Assembly (NCBI GenBank): GCA_016211085.1
Contig: JACQSY010000114.1
Span: 1 to 51,373 of the forward strand
Length of the DNA: 51,373 nt
From: Acidobacteriota bacterium
GTDB taxonomy: Bacteria; Acidobacteriota; UBA6911; RPQK01; JACQSY01
Direction of reading: 5' to 3'
Part shown: piece by piece, positions 1 through 8,433 of the stretch
How the letters are laid out: the number at the start of each line of letters is the position of its first letter
Position numbering within the stretch: position 1 is the first letter of the stretch
The notes under the pieces: model-generated
What the model was told of the DNA's origin: nothing
What the model saw: only the letters and a program-made list of their open reading frames with translations
Databases searched by the model: none
Program-made: the position numbers and the translations under genes

Positions 1-68
1 CGCGCCCAGGCATCCAGAGTGGATCGCTCTTCGGGTGTCAACACAATCGGACTGGCATGTCTGCTCAT
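1..68 (-). CDS. Probable IS630-family transposase, N-terminal fragment cut by window edge
   Basis: An ATG at 68 opens a reading frame that runs without a stop to the window edge (22 full codons). The peptide starts MSRHASPIVL and continues into TPEERSTLDAWA. A short polar lead followed by L-[TS]-x-E-E-R-x-x-L is typical of the N-terminal helix-turn-helix of IS630/Tc1-type transposases. Only the first 22 residues are visible, so family assignment is tentative and intactness unknown. A promoter-like pair lies directly upstream, consistent with a mobile element carrying its own promoter. It could instead be another HTH protein. No terminal inverted repeat could be defined from this end. Confidence 0.5.
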   Translation of the reverse strand, partial: MSRHASPIVLTPEERSTLDAWA

Positions 69-75
69 GGCAACC

Positions 76-104
76 ACTATAGGATGCCACAAGCTATAAG
101 TAAA
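76..104 (-). promoter_or_regulatory. Putative sigma70-type promoter for the edge transposase
   Basis: On the minus strand TTTACT (99-104), a 17-nt spacer and TATAGT (76-81) form a good -35/-10 pair. The -10 box ends 7 nt before the ATG at 68, so transcription would begin at or next to the start codon (leaderless). No Shine-Dalgarno sequence lies in the 7-nt gap. Seen in sequence; activity is inferred. Confidence 0.45.
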
Positions 105-161
105 TATATTAATGACGCACTACACTAGGAGGCGATGGACGGGCTTAGGGGTGGAGACGCC

Positions 162-647
162 TTACATTTTGTATTTCCCGAGGTCCTCGGGGTTGAGGCT
201 CTCCAGCCACTTCTTGACGTCCTCCGGATCGAGATTCTCCTTGTCCAGAGTCAGATTGCGGCTGTTGGTGATGACCTCTTCGGTTACATAGATGGGAGAG
301 TCCGTGCGTAAGGCGAGAGCGATGGCATCGCTGGGGCGGCTGTCGATGGCCATAGCCTCGCCGTTCAGGCGCAAGTAGATGAGCGCGTAGAAGGTGTTTT
401 CTCGTAATTCCGTAACCACTATCTTTTCAACCTGGGCATTCAAGTGGAGGAGGATGTTTTTGATCAGGTCGTGAGTCATGGGCCGGGGGGTATCGATGCG
501 TTCGATTTGCAAGGCAATAGCGTTGGCCTCGAAAATTCCCACCCAGATGGGAAGCAAGGTATTTTTTTGTACGTCCTGAAGAATGACGATGGGCGAGTTG
601 GTGATAGGATCCATCATCAGTCCTTTAATCTTGAATTCCCTTTCCAT
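162..647 (-). CDS. Bifunctional nuclease (BFN, DUF151) domain protein
   Basis: 161 residues. The protein matches the BFN/DUF151 fold throughout: an N-terminal KIKGLMMDP strand, the conserved segment LPIWVGIFEANAIA near residues 31-45, and RPSDAIALALR near 103-114. Family members from plants and thermophiles have been reported to have DNase/RNase activity; the physiological role in bacteria is unclear. It starts 9 nt after the miaB stop, and a GAGGAG ribosome-binding site lies at the end of miaB, so the two are very probably co-transcribed. No signal peptide, cytoplasmic. The short acidic tail after residue 135 is typical of a helical C-terminal extension. Family assignment is secure, function is not. 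Confidence 0.9.
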   Translation of the reverse strand: MEREFKIKGLMMDPITNSPIVILQDVQKNTLLPIWVGIFEANAIALQIERIDTPRPMTHDLIKNILLHLNAQVEKIVVTELRENTFYALIYLRLNGEAMAIDSRPSDAIALALRTDSPIYVTEEVITNSRNLTLDKENLDPEDVKKWLESLNPEDLGKYKM

Positions 648-656
648 TACTGCTCC

Positions 657-1997
657 TCAAAAGGTCAGTTGCAAACACTGGACCTTGCTTCCTGACAAAC
701 TGTTGGGACCGGCATGGGTAATCATGACTTCAGCAAACATGCCTGGAGGATCGTTCGACAGGAAGTTAACGACTTTGTTGCTGCCGGTGCGTCCGCAGCG
801 CTGGCGACCATCGCGCGCCAAGCCCTCTACGAGAACCTCGAAGCACCGGCCCAGGTAGCGTTCCTGGTGCAATCGCGTTTGAATATTCCTTTGCAGGCGT
901 TGAAGCGTCTGCAGGCGGCGCGCCTTTTCCTCCTCCGGAACGTCATCGGTCCATTCAAAGGCCGCGGTGTGCGGGCGAGGCGAATACTTGAATGAGAAGA
1001 CGGATTCAAATTCGACTTTTTCGAGGAGGCTGAGCGTCTGCTCGAAATCTTCTTCGGTCTCGCCAGGAAAACCCACGATGATGTCGGTTGAAAATCGTAT
1101 AGGTCTTGGGCAGGCGTTGAATTTTTCAATCAACTCGAGGTACCAATCACGAGAGTATTGGCGGCGCATGCGTGTGAGCACTGAACTCGAGCCGGACTGG
1201 ACGGGCAGGTGCACCTGGTTACAGATATTTTCACAGCTTCCGATCACCCGGATGGTGTCATCGTTAAAATCACGAGGGTGGGGCGAGGTAAAGCGGACGC
1301 GCCGAATTCCGGGGATAGAGGCTACGCGGCCCAGTAGATCCGCAAAGCAAAGGCGGGGCTCTCGAAGATCGCGATAGCTGTTGACGGTCTGACCTAGCAA
1401 GACAATTTCAACGTAACCTTCATCAGCCAGCCTTCGGCATTCTTCCAGGATTAGATCGGAAGGCCGGTTGCGCTCGCGGCCGCGCGTGTACGGGACAATG
1501 CAAAAGCTGCAGCGTTTATTGCAGCCTTCCATGATGGTGACGCTGGCGCGGAATGCAGTTTGGCGCAGGGCCCGGGGGATCTCGACGGGTGCAGCTTCTT
1601 TCAGAAACTGTGTCTCGCAGCGTGTGGATGGAGCTTTGTAGCGGCGAACGTCTTCGACCAGATCCGGCAGCGCGTGGTACATATGGGTACCGACGACCAG
1701 ATCCACGAAGGGCGCGCTCGCAGCCAGGCTCTTCCCTTCCTGCTGGGCAACGCAGCCCACAACGCCGATGATGAAATCGCTCTGTCGTCGCTTGCGTGCC
1801 TTGATTTCTCCCAGCCGGGCGTAGACTTTTTGAGCGGCTTTCTCACGAACGCTGCAGGTGTTCAACAAAAAAACATCCGCTTCATCAACGTTCTGTGCGG
1901 GAGTCATGCCGCGATGTGCCAGGAGCCCGGCAATCTTTTCTGAGTCGTGCTCATTCATCTGGCAGCCGAAGGTCTCGATGAAGAAACGTTGGGTCAT
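657..1997 (-). CDS. miaB: tRNA-2-methylthio-N6-dimethylallyladenosine synthase
   Basis: 446 residues, normal length for MiaB. It adds the 2-methylthio group to i6A37 of tRNAs that read UNN codons. The N-terminal UPF0004 domain carries the three cysteines of the auxiliary [4Fe-4S] cluster (C12, C48, C82). The radical-SAM domain carries C159-x3-C163-x2-C166 for the SAM-binding cluster. A TRAM RNA-binding domain closes the protein from about residue 375, although its region is cysteine-containing and slightly short. The ATG at 1997 has no Shine-Dalgarno sequence but sits just downstream of a good promoter pair. recN ends 91 nt upstream and the BFN gene follows 9 nt downstream. MtaB and RimO paralogues are less likely because of the full MiaB-like motif spacing. 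Confidence 0.95.
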   Translation of the reverse strand: MTQRFFIETFGCQMNEHDSEKIAGLLAHRGMTPAQNVDEADVFLLNTCSVREKAAQKVYARLGEIKARKRRQSDFIIGVVGCVAQQEGKSLAASAPFVDLVVGTHMYHALPDLVEDVRRYKAPSTRCETQFLKEAAPVEIPRALRQTAFRASVTIMEGCNKRCSFCIVPYTRGRERNRPSDLILEECRRLADEGYVEIVLLGQTVNSYRDLREPRLCFADLLGRVASIPGIRRVRFTSPHPRDFNDDTIRVIGSCENICNQVHLPVQSGSSSVLTRMRRQYSRDWYLELIEKFNACPRPIRFSTDIIVGFPGETEEDFEQTLSLLEKVEFESVFSFKYSPRPHTAAFEWTDDVPEEEKARRLQTLQRLQRNIQTRLHQERYLGRCFEVLVEGLARDGRQRCGRTGSNKVVNFLSNDPPGMFAEVMITHAGPNSLSGSKVQCLQLTF

Positions 1998-2008
1998 CGC
2001 TTGTTTTC

Positions 2009-2037
2009 ATTTTATCTGAATTCAAAGGGTGAAACAA
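2009..2037 (-). promoter_or_regulatory. Putative promoter of miaB with near-leaderless start
   Basis: On the minus strand TTGTTT (2032-2037), a 17-nt spacer and TAAAAT (2009-2014) precede miaB. Only 11 nt separate the -10 box from the ATG, so the predicted 5' leader is about 5 nt or less, which fits the missing Shine-Dalgarno sequence. Motif seen in sequence; function inferred. Confidence 0.5.
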
Positions 2038-2088
2038 ACAGGGCGGCGGCGAGTTTGCAGAGTTTTGCGTGGGTGATTCTCCGCCGGT

Positions 2089-3795
2089 TTAATGCCTTCG
2101 ACGCGATGTCACGTGCGGAGCGGATGCCGGGCGGGTCATTTTCAGAAGTTCACGCGCTTGACGGCGCGTGGTTTCCGTGACGGCACCCCCCGCCATCATG
2201 TGGGCCAATTCCTCGACCCGTTGATTTTCGTCAAGGGCGCGGATCTGCACCACGGTACGCTCTCCCAGCGGGCTCTTGGTGACTTGAAAGTGTTGACGAG
2301 CCCAGGAAGCAATCTGCGGCAGATGGGTAACGCAGAAGACCTGATGGCGTTCTGCAAGCCGGGCCAGTTTTTCGCCCAGCGTGGTGGCCACGCGTCCTCC
2401 AATTCCAGAATCGATTTCATCGAAGACCAGTGTCTTGGGATAGTTCTCGAGCGTGGCAATGGATTTCAACGCCAGCACAATTCGCGAAAGCTCGCCGCCT
2501 GAGGCAATTCTTGCCAGGGGCTTCGGAGGCTCTCCTGGATTGGGGCTGATTAAAAACTCGGTGCAGTCAATTCCCTTCTCCGTAAAAACTTCATCCGACT
2601 GAGTGAGGTGGGCCTGAAATAACGTATTTTCCATCGCCAACTCGGCCAGCTCCCGTTCCATCTCTTTCTCCAGACGCCGGGCGGCCTGACGGCGCTTTTG
2701 AGAAACCGCCTGTGCTTTTCTTAAGAATTGAGCATGCAGTTCCGAGGTCTTGCGCATCAATTCGTCACCGAACTGATCCGCGCCCGCCAGTGCCTCCAGT
2801 TCCTGCTTTATCCTTGCCCAATAGGCCAGGAGCTCATCGGTTGAATTGGCGTATTTTTTCTGGACGCGTTGGATTTCCTGGAGCCGTTCCTCCACCATCT
2901 CCAGTCGCCCCGGGTCTCCATCGATTTGATTCAAGTAGTCGCGCAATTCATAAGCTGCCTCTTCCAACGTGAACTGGATTTCGCGCAGACGTTCGGACAA
3001 AGACTGCAAGTGCGAATCAAGAGCGGCAGCCGTCTCTACTGCTTTGTGAACTCGATCGAGTCGCGCCAGCAAGGATGGTTCGCTTTCATAAAGCAAATCA
3101 AACGCTCCCAAGCAAGCCTGGCGCCGGCGCTCGGCGGTTAGAAGCAGCGTCTTCTCCTGTGTCAACTCCAGGTCTTCACCGGGCTGCAATGCGAGTTGTT
3201 GGATCTCCTCGATTTGGAACCGGAGATGGTCGGTTCTTTGAAGGCGTTCCTGTTCGCCACGCCGGAGCTGTTCGAGTTGAGCACGGGTGTCCGTTAGCTC
3301 GGAAAACAAGGCGCGCAACTCTGCAAGATCTTTTTCATCGCTTCCATAACGATCAATGAAATCGAGGTGAGTGCTGGGATCCAAAAGCACTTGCTGATCA
3401 TGCTGGCCATGGATGTCGGCAAGCAGGGTTCCCAGTTGTGTCAGGAAAGCAAGCGTGGTCAGGATTCCATTGAGAAAAATCCTGTTGCCGCCTTCACGAA
3501 CAATCTCGCGTCGCACGATCAAGTTATCGCCTTCGAGTGGAATGGATGCTTTCTTAAGAAAGGCTCGAGCCGGATGAGAAGCGTGCAGCTGAAAAATTCC
3601 CTCAACTCGGGCCCGTTCGCAGCCGCTGCGGACCATCTCCTGGGAGGCGCGTTCGCCCACCAGCAAGGCCACCGCATCGATTAGAATGGACTTACCTGAA
3701 CCGGTTTCACCGGTGATGAGATTAAGCCCCTGTTCAAAATCCACTTCCAGGTGATTGATCAAGGCGAAATTTTCAATGGAGAGAAATTTCAGCAT
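2089..3795 (-). CDS. recN: DNA repair protein RecN (SMC-like ATPase)
   Basis: 568 residues from the ATG at 3795. The frame stays open further upstream to a GTG at 3891, but RecN proteins start with the MLxxLxIxNFALI strand, so 3795 is preferred. RecN is an SMC-like ATPase that gathers broken DNA ends for recombinational repair. Walker A is GETGSGKS (residues 29-36). Long coiled-coil arms occupy roughly 150-400. The ABC-type signature ASGGELSRI and Walker B LVFDEIDSGIGG lie in the C-terminal third. It diverges from tolQ across 118 nt containing AT-rich -10-like boxes on both strands (TATACT at 3852-3857 for recN, TACAAT at 3874-3879 for tolQ). No LexA box was recognised. Confidence 0.95.
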   Translation of the reverse strand: MLKFLSIENFALINHLEVDFEQGLNLITGETGSGKSILIDAVALLVGERASQEMVRSGCERARVEGIFQLHASHPARAFLKKASIPLEGDNLIVRREIVREGGNRIFLNGILTTLAFLTQLGTLLADIHGQHDQQVLLDPSTHLDFIDRYGSDEKDLAELRALFSELTDTRAQLEQLRRGEQERLQRTDHLRFQIEEIQQLALQPGEDLELTQEKTLLLTAERRRQACLGAFDLLYESEPSLLARLDRVHKAVETAAALDSHLQSLSERLREIQFTLEEAAYELRDYLNQIDGDPGRLEMVEERLQEIQRVQKKYANSTDELLAYWARIKQELEALAGADQFGDELMRKTSELHAQFLRKAQAVSQKRRQAARRLEKEMERELAELAMENTLFQAHLTQSDEVFTEKGIDCTEFLISPNPGEPPKPLARIASGGELSRIVLALKSIATLENYPKTLVFDEIDSGIGGRVATTLGEKLARLAERHQVFCVTHLPQIASWARQHFQVTKSPLGERTVVQIRALDENQRVEELAHMMAGGAVTETTRRQARELLKMTRPASAPHVTSRRRH

Positions 3796-3913
3796 CAACA
3801 GATTTTGTACCGGGAGGGATGACAAGGAATCAAAGAGCGCCTTCCGGATGTAGTATATGACGTCCCTCTTGTCTACAATAAAACGCAGCACTTAAGAAAA
3901 GTGGAGTCTGATT

Positions 3914-4633
3914 TTGGAACTTTATGAACCGGTACTGCTGCAGGGAGGCTTCGACACGCTCTGGTCGTTGGTGGCTCAGAGTGGCCTGGTTGCCCAGGTT
4001 GTTCTGCTGATTCTCCTTTTTTTTTCACTTCTTTCGTGGGCCATCATTTTCAAGAAGGTCCGTTCCTTTCGTGAGGTGGATCGCCAGTCGGCTCTTTTCT
4101 ACGAACGCTTTCGGACAACCTCCAGCCTCTCCGACATTTATCGCGACTGCCAGAATTTTCCAATGTCTCCCCTGGCCGGGATATTCAAGAGCGGCTATGA
4201 GGAACTGAACCATCAAATGGAGGTCATGCAAAACGAAGCGGCATCGGAACAACGGTCACGCACCTTGCTGAAAAGCCTGAACGGACTGCAGCGGTCTTTA
4301 CAAAAAGCCGCTGTAGCGGAAATGGCGACCCTGGAGCGATCGCTTAGCTGGCTGGCCACTACCGGAGCCGTAACGCCCTTCATCGGTCTTTTCGGCACAG
4401 TGGTCGGGATCATCAACGCCTTTCGAGGACTCGGAGAAGGAACAGGTACCACCATACAAGCGGTTGCACCAGGGATCAGCGAAGCCTTGGTGGCCACTGC
4501 TGCCGGGCTTTTTGCGGCGATTCCCGCTGTGATTGCCTACAATCACTTTCTGAGCCGTTTAAAGATTTTTGGTTCCGAGATGGATGATTTTTCGGCGCAA
4601 TTTTTGAACTTAATTGAAAGAAATTTCACCTAA
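3914..4633 (+). CDS. tolQ: TolQ proton channel subunit (MotA/TolQ/ExbB family)
   Basis: 239 residues. TolQ forms the inner-membrane proton channel with TolR that energises TolA for outer-membrane constriction at division. A first membrane helix is at about 24-46. Two more lie at about 143-170 and 190-212, with the conserved threonine/glycine-rich TGAVTPFIGLFGTVVGI segment between cytoplasmic loop and helix 2. It starts with TTG, chosen because a GGAG ribosome-binding site ends 7 nt before it and no ATG fits the family N-terminus. The stop codon directly abuts the ATG of tolR. ExbB is the alternative, but the gene order tolQRAB-pal fixes it as TolQ. Confidence 0.95.
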   Translation: MELYEPVLLQGGFDTLWSLVAQSGLVAQVVLLILLFFSLLSWAIIFKKVRSFREVDRQSALFYERFRTTSSLSDIYRDCQNFPMSPLAGIFKSGYEELNHQMEVMQNEAASEQRSRTLLKSLNGLQRSLQKAAVAEMATLERSLSWLATTGAVTPFIGLFGTVVGIINAFRGLGEGTGTTIQAVAPGISEALVATAAGLFAAIPAVIAYNHFLSRLKIFGSEMDDFSAQFLNLIERNFT

Positions 4634-5056
4634 ATGGCTTTGGCGACCCCGACAGGGCAAACACGATCTTCGCTTTCAGAAATCAATGTGACGCCGCTGG
4701 TAGACGTTGTGCTGGTGTTGCTGATCATCTTCATGGTGACTGCTCCTATTCTGCAGACTGGGATTGAGGTCAATCTTCCCACGACACGCGCCGTGCGCCC
4801 CACGGATCCAGAACAAAGGGCCGTCATCACGATTAGCCGCGACGAGGTGTTGTATTACCGCTCACAGCCTGTCAACTTCAATGAACTGCCGGTCCTGCTT
4901 AAGCAGGATGTCGGCGATCGCCTGGAGCCTATTTTTCTCCAGGCGGATGAGGACGTACGGTGGAAGACCATCGTGGCTGTAGTCGACCAAATCCGTCTCT
5001 CGGGTTTTGAAACAATCAACCTGGTCACCAAGCCGTATCGTTTGGAAAAGCGATGA
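4634..5056 (+). CDS. tolR: TolR / ExbD-type channel subunit
   Basis: 140 residues with a single N-terminal membrane helix (about 22-42) and a periplasmic domain. The proton-path aspartate is D24 in VTPLVDV, equivalent to D23 of E. coli TolR. It begins immediately after the tolQ stop with no gap, implying translational coupling, and its last codons overlap tolA by four bases (ATGA). It works with TolQ to convert proton motive force into TolA movement. Length and motif are normal. Confidence 0.95.
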   Translation: MALATPTGQTRSSLSEINVTPLVDVVLVLLIIFMVTAPILQTGIEVNLPTTRAVRPTDPEQRAVITISRDEVLYYRSQPVNFNELPVLLKQDVGDRLEPIFLQADEDVRWKTIVAVVDQIRLSGFETINLVTKPYRLEKR

Positions 5057-5880
5057 GTCGGATACTGCTTTCGCATATTCAGGAGCGAAGCTTGCGCCGT
5101 GCATGGTTCTGCTCTGTTTTGGCGCACGCCCTGCTCTTGGCGTTCTTTGCCCTCGCCGGGCGATTGTATTCAAGGCAGGAAGTGGTGTTGTTAAGCAGTG
5201 GGGCCGGTGGCGGACGCGGGGGCGACTTTGTGAGGGTAGGCTTAAGCCCTGACTCGGGAGGAGGGGCCGGAATGTACAAACCTGCTCTCACGTCTCGCCC
5301 TGAAGCTCCCCCACCTTTGCCAGAGAAGGCATCGACACCCACTGCAGCCGCCCTTGAGGAGAAGAATGTTTTTCTGGAAAAGAGTCCTCAGAAGAAACAG
5401 CGGGTTGAGAAGCCATCCCCGGGAGGGTTGATCCGTTCTCGTGACGAACCCAAGCGCCCCCGCGAAGCCTCAGATACGCGTGTTCCTGGGAAGGCAACTC
5501 CTGGGGCGGGAGGCTTGCCCGGTGTTTCGGGCACAGGCGGTGGATTTGGCGGGGGCCAGGGAGTGGCTATTGGGCCAGGGACTGGTGAAGGTTTGATGGA
5601 ATCCTGGTACGCCCGTCAGGTGGAGCAACGTATTGGCGCCAACTGGCTCAAGACTTCTCTAGGGGTTCTGGATCGACCGGTGCAAACGGTGGTCAGCTTT
5701 GAAATCGAGCCGGACGGATCGCTGGTAAACATTCGAGTGCAGGAAGAAAGCGGCCTTCGCAGCGTGGATCTGGCCGCGGAGCGCGCCGTGCGCGCCAGCA
5801 ACCCCCTGCCGCCGCTTCCGCGCCAGTTTCGCAACCGTCGCGTGCGTTTCCTAGCTTACTTTCAATATCCCATACCTTGA
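5053..5880 (+). CDS. tolA: TolA / TonB-like energy transducer
   Basis: 275 residues. A basic N-terminus is followed by one membrane helix (about 17-38), containing the conserved histidine/serine type of TolA/TonB anchors. A low-complexity Gly/Pro/Lys-rich periplasmic linker (about 50-180) takes the place of the long alanine-lysine helix of E. coli TolA. A TonB_C-type domain (about 185-275) includes VVSFEIEPDGSLVNIRV. It links the TolQR motor to TolB/Pal across the periplasm. The ATGA overlap with tolR supports coupling. On domain alone it could be called TonB; operon position makes TolA the better name. Confidence 0.88.
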   Translation: MSRILLSHIQERSLRRAWFCSVLAHALLLAFFALAGRLYSRQEVVLLSSGAGGGRGGDFVRVGLSPDSGGGAGMYKPALTSRPEAPPPLPEKASTPTAAALEEKNVFLEKSPQKKQRVEKPSPGGLIRSRDEPKRPREASDTRVPGKATPGAGGLPGVSGTGGGFGGGQGVAIGPGTGEGLMESWYARQVEQRIGANWLKTSLGVLDRPVQTVVSFEIEPDGSLVNIRVQEESGLRSVDLAAERAVRASNPLPPLPRQFRNRRVRFLAYFQYPIP

Positions 5881-5894
5881 GTGGGACGAAAGCG

Positions 5895-7241
5895 ATGAAG
5901 GCAATGACGAGAATGTTCATTCTTTCCTTAACCCTGGCGATCGCTTCCCTGGCAGGCCTCCGAGGACTGAGCCAGCAACCGGATGTCATCATTCGTCCTC
6001 GCATTGAGCAGGAGACACGGCTGGCGGTCGCCGATTTTGTGGCACGCGCCACGGCGAATGATGCCACCGAGACGGCATTGAAGGTGTTTAACGAGGTGCT
6101 TTGGAATGACCTTAAGTTTTGTGCCTTTTTCAACCTGCTCTCCAAAAATTTCTATCCCCTGAAGACACTCCGATCTCCGCAGGATGTGGATTTTGAGAAC
6201 TGGCGTTCTTCACAACTGGATGCGGATTTTCTCATTTTTGGAAATCTTCAGGCCGACGCTGCCGCGGTGGTGGTGGAAGCTTATCTTTACGACGTAAAGA
6301 CCGGCCAGCAAGTGCTCGGCAAACGTTATCGGATTGAAGACAGTCGCCTGATGCGGCGCGTGGCACATGAGTTTTCAGATCAGGTGGTGTACCAGCTTTC
6401 TGCAGGAACCAGCAAAGGGGTTGCCCGAACCTCAATTGCCTACACCTCTGCAAGAGGAGGCAGCAAGGAGATTTTTGTAACGGACTACGATGGTTGGAAT
6501 GCCCGCTCCATTACCGCCAATGGGGGTCTCAACAAGTTTCCAGACTGGGCAAGGGACAATTCGCGTTTGGCATTTGTGACCAGCTTACAGGGCTCGGGCC
6601 GTTGGGAGCTTTGGATCCAAAACCTCAAAGGGGGCAAAAATGTCGTGAAGGTGCCCAGCTCTTTTGTTTCTTCTCCCAGCTTTTCCCCTGACGGGAACAA
6701 GATAGCTTATTCGACGCGCGCTGAAAGCGCTAATGATCCCGACCTCTTCATTTCCGACCCGGATGGTGGAGATCGGCGCAACATTACGCGTCATCCTGGG
6801 ATCGACACCTCGCCCTCCTGGAGCCCCACAGGTCAACAAATCGCGTTCATTTCCGACCGTTCAGGAACCCCTCAAGTGTGGGTGGTGGATGCCGACGGAA
6901 GCAACTTGCAAAGGCTGGTCAACGAAGGAGGGCACTGCGACAGCCCCAACTGGTCACGGGATGGCCGCTTTGTCGCGTATTCCTGGCAGGCGCCCACGCA
7001 ATGGAAACACGACATTTATCTAGTAGATGTCTCTACCGGGAAAATTTTTCAACTCACCTCAGGAAACTCCTCTAACGAACATCCTCACTGGTCCCCGGAC
7101 GGGCGCCACATTGTTTTCCAGAGCGACCGTTCCGGCAGCAAACAAATCTTCATCATGAATGCAGATGGTAATAACCTCCGCCAGGTGACCGCGCAAGGGA
7201 GTAATGAGGGTCCAGCCTGGTCTGGCTATGCCGGTGAATGA
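5895..7241 (+). CDS. tolB: Tol-Pal system beta-propeller protein TolB
   Basis: 448 residues from the ATG at 5895. A TTG at 5877 overlapping tolA by 4 nt would add six residues and cannot be excluded. A signal peptide (about 1-25) is followed by the TolB N-terminal domain (LAVADFVARA..., then FNEVLWNDLKF) and a six-bladed PD40 propeller built from repeats of the type S-P-S-W-S-P-x-G-x-x-I-A-F. TolB is periplasmic and binds Pal and TolA. Start spacing to tolA indicates a single transcript tolQRAB. Length is normal (E. coli 430). Confidence 0.95.
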   Translation: MKAMTRMFILSLTLAIASLAGLRGLSQQPDVIIRPRIEQETRLAVADFVARATANDATETALKVFNEVLWNDLKFCAFFNLLSKNFYPLKTLRSPQDVDFENWRSSQLDADFLIFGNLQADAAAVVVEAYLYDVKTGQQVLGKRYRIEDSRLMRRVAHEFSDQVVYQLSAGTSKGVARTSIAYTSARGGSKEIFVTDYDGWNARSITANGGLNKFPDWARDNSRLAFVTSLQGSGRWELWIQNLKGGKNVVKVPSSFVSSPSFSPDGNKIAYSTRAESANDPDLFISDPDGGDRRNITRHPGIDTSPSWSPTGQQIAFISDRSGTPQVWVVDADGSNLQRLVNEGGHCDSPNWSRDGRFVAYSWQAPTQWKHDIYLVDVSTGKIFQLTSGNSSNEHPHWSPDGRHIVFQSDRSGSKQIFIMNADGNNLRQVTAQGSNEGPAWSGYAGE

Positions 7242-7340
7242 CCACGAGTTAACGCCGATTACAGTGGCGGCAAGACCTGAACACAGCTATACTTGGGGCC
7301 ATACTAAAATATTAACCGTTTATCTCGTGGAGGACTTCTC

Positions 7341-8111
7341 ATGAAAAGGTCGGTTGCCCTGGCTTTCCGGTTGCTTTTGCTGATTTCTATGCTGGTGATC
7401 ATCAATGGCTGTGGCAAGAAAGCCGCGCCCGTGGCGCGCACTCCCGAACCTGTTCCAGCCCGTGACGAACGACCCGCACCAGCCGCAGCCCCCACCATCC
7501 AACTGAGTGTATCTCCCACCTCAGTGGAGCGTGGACGGCAGAGTACCCTCACCTGGAGCAGCACAGGCGCCAGCTCCGTGATCATCGATGGAGGCGTGGG
7601 GAATGTGGCCGAGAGTGGTTCCATCGAGATTACTCCTCGAGAGTCGACGACCTACACAGCCATGGCCAGCGGACCAGGAGGAGAAGCGCGTGCCAGCGCG
7701 CGGGTGACCGTGTTGGAACCTCCTCCGGGTGAAGTTCGCTCAGCCGATATCGACAGCCTCGAGGAAGCCATTCGACAGGGTAAGGTCCGGCCGGTTTTTT
7801 TTGACTATGATAAATCCACCCTTACAGAATCGGCGCGCGAAATTCTGGCTGAGAATGCGCGCTGGTTCCGCCAGTTCTCCTCCGTACAGGTCATCATCGA
7901 GGGCCACTGCGACGAGCGGGGCACCGAAGAATACAATCTTGCCCTGGGGGATCGGAGGGCCGTTGCCGCTCGCGACTACCTGGTGCAACTGGGTGTGGAC
8001 CCCGGCCAGCTGGGAACCGTCTCCTACGGTGAAGAGCGTCCCTTTGAAAGCGGACAAAACGAAGCGGCCTGGGCTCAAAACCGGCGGGCTCATTTTGTGG
8101 TCAGGCGCTAG
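7341..8111 (+). CDS. pal: Peptidoglycan-associated lipoprotein Pal with an extra Ig-like domain
   Basis: 256 residues. A lipoprotein signal ends at the lipobox I-N-G-C (C24). A Pro/Ala linker (25-50) is followed by about 75 residues (52-126) rich in Ser/Thr beta-strands, containing [17 protein letters not shown], that resemble a bacterial Ig-like fold. The OmpA/Pal peptidoglycan-binding domain (about 148-256) carries [22 protein letters not shown] and [11 protein letters not shown]. coli Pal is 173 residues and lacks the middle domain. A GGAGG ribosome-binding site precedes the ATG. It lies 99 nt after tolB, so it may be in the tol transcript or have its own promoter in the AT-rich gap. Confidence 0.93.
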   Translation: MKRSVALAFRLLLLISMLVIINGCGKKAAPVARTPEPVPARDERPAPAAAPTIQLSVSPTSVERGRQSTLTWSSTGASSVIIDGGVGNVAESGSIEITPRESTTYTAMASGPGGEARASARVTVLEPPPGEVRSADIDSLEEAIRQGKVRPVFFDYDKSTLTESAREILAENARWFRQFSSVQVIIEGHCDERGTEEYNLALGDRRAVAARDYLVQLGVDPGQLGTVSYGEERPFESGQNEAAWAQNRRAHFVVRR

Positions 8112-8386
8112 TCTCGTTTTTCCAAAACACGTTGAATTTTGAGGGTGGGGCTTGCGCGCCGAAATCCAAGGTCAAGAGAAGCTTGCTGTGTGATAGGTTG
8201 CCACAGAGTTTTGCCTTGCGCTGCGGACGGTTGTGGCGAAAAGAGCCCTCTTTTTCCGTGGCTGCTCCAGGGTGATCTGTATGGGCATTGCTTTGCGAAA
8301 TCAGGTCCGTCCCAGGACAACAACATTCAACCTGTTCCAGGGACAGACACCGGCGCTTGGGAAATCCAATCACCACGGCGGCTTAT
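8112..8386. other. Non-coding gap between pal and cpoB
   Basis: About 275 nt with no convincing coding frame. The plus-strand frame that enters cpoB is open here, but its peptide is not protein-like and the true cpoB start has its own ribosome-binding site. The gap holds an imperfect inverted repeat (8303-8351). No terminator with a U-tract was found after pal. Confidence 0.6.
8303..8351. repeat. Imperfect inverted repeat, REP-like
   Basis: The left arm GGTCCGTCCCAGGACA and the right arm CTGTTCCAGGGACAGACACC are imperfect reverse complements (core GTCCC/GGGAC with CAGG/CCTG type flanks) separated by about 12 nt. The right arm read on the minus strand begins GGTGTCTGTCCC, a motif that I associate with intergenic REP elements in several phyla. 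Only this one full copy is visible; a possible degenerate partial copy (GTGCCTGTCTCTA) ends the window. Could also be a transcript hairpin for pal. Confidence 0.4.
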
Positions 8387-8415
8387 TTGATCACCTGTCT
8401 CCTTCCCATTACAAT
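8387..8415 (+). promoter_or_regulatory. Putative promoter of cpoB
   Basis: TTGATC (8387-8392), a 17-nt spacer and TACAAT (8410-8415) form a strong sigma70-like pair 19 nt before the cpoB ATG, followed by a GAGGAGG ribosome-binding site. It suggests cpoB can be transcribed independently of the tol operon. Confidence 0.6.
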
Positions 8416-8433
8416 TTGAGGAGGAGGCAGGAA

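Noticed and set aside
8233..8433. Longer in-frame start for cpoB
   Set aside because: The upstream peptide is not protein-like, crosses a promoter pair and a repeat, and would bury the signal peptide.
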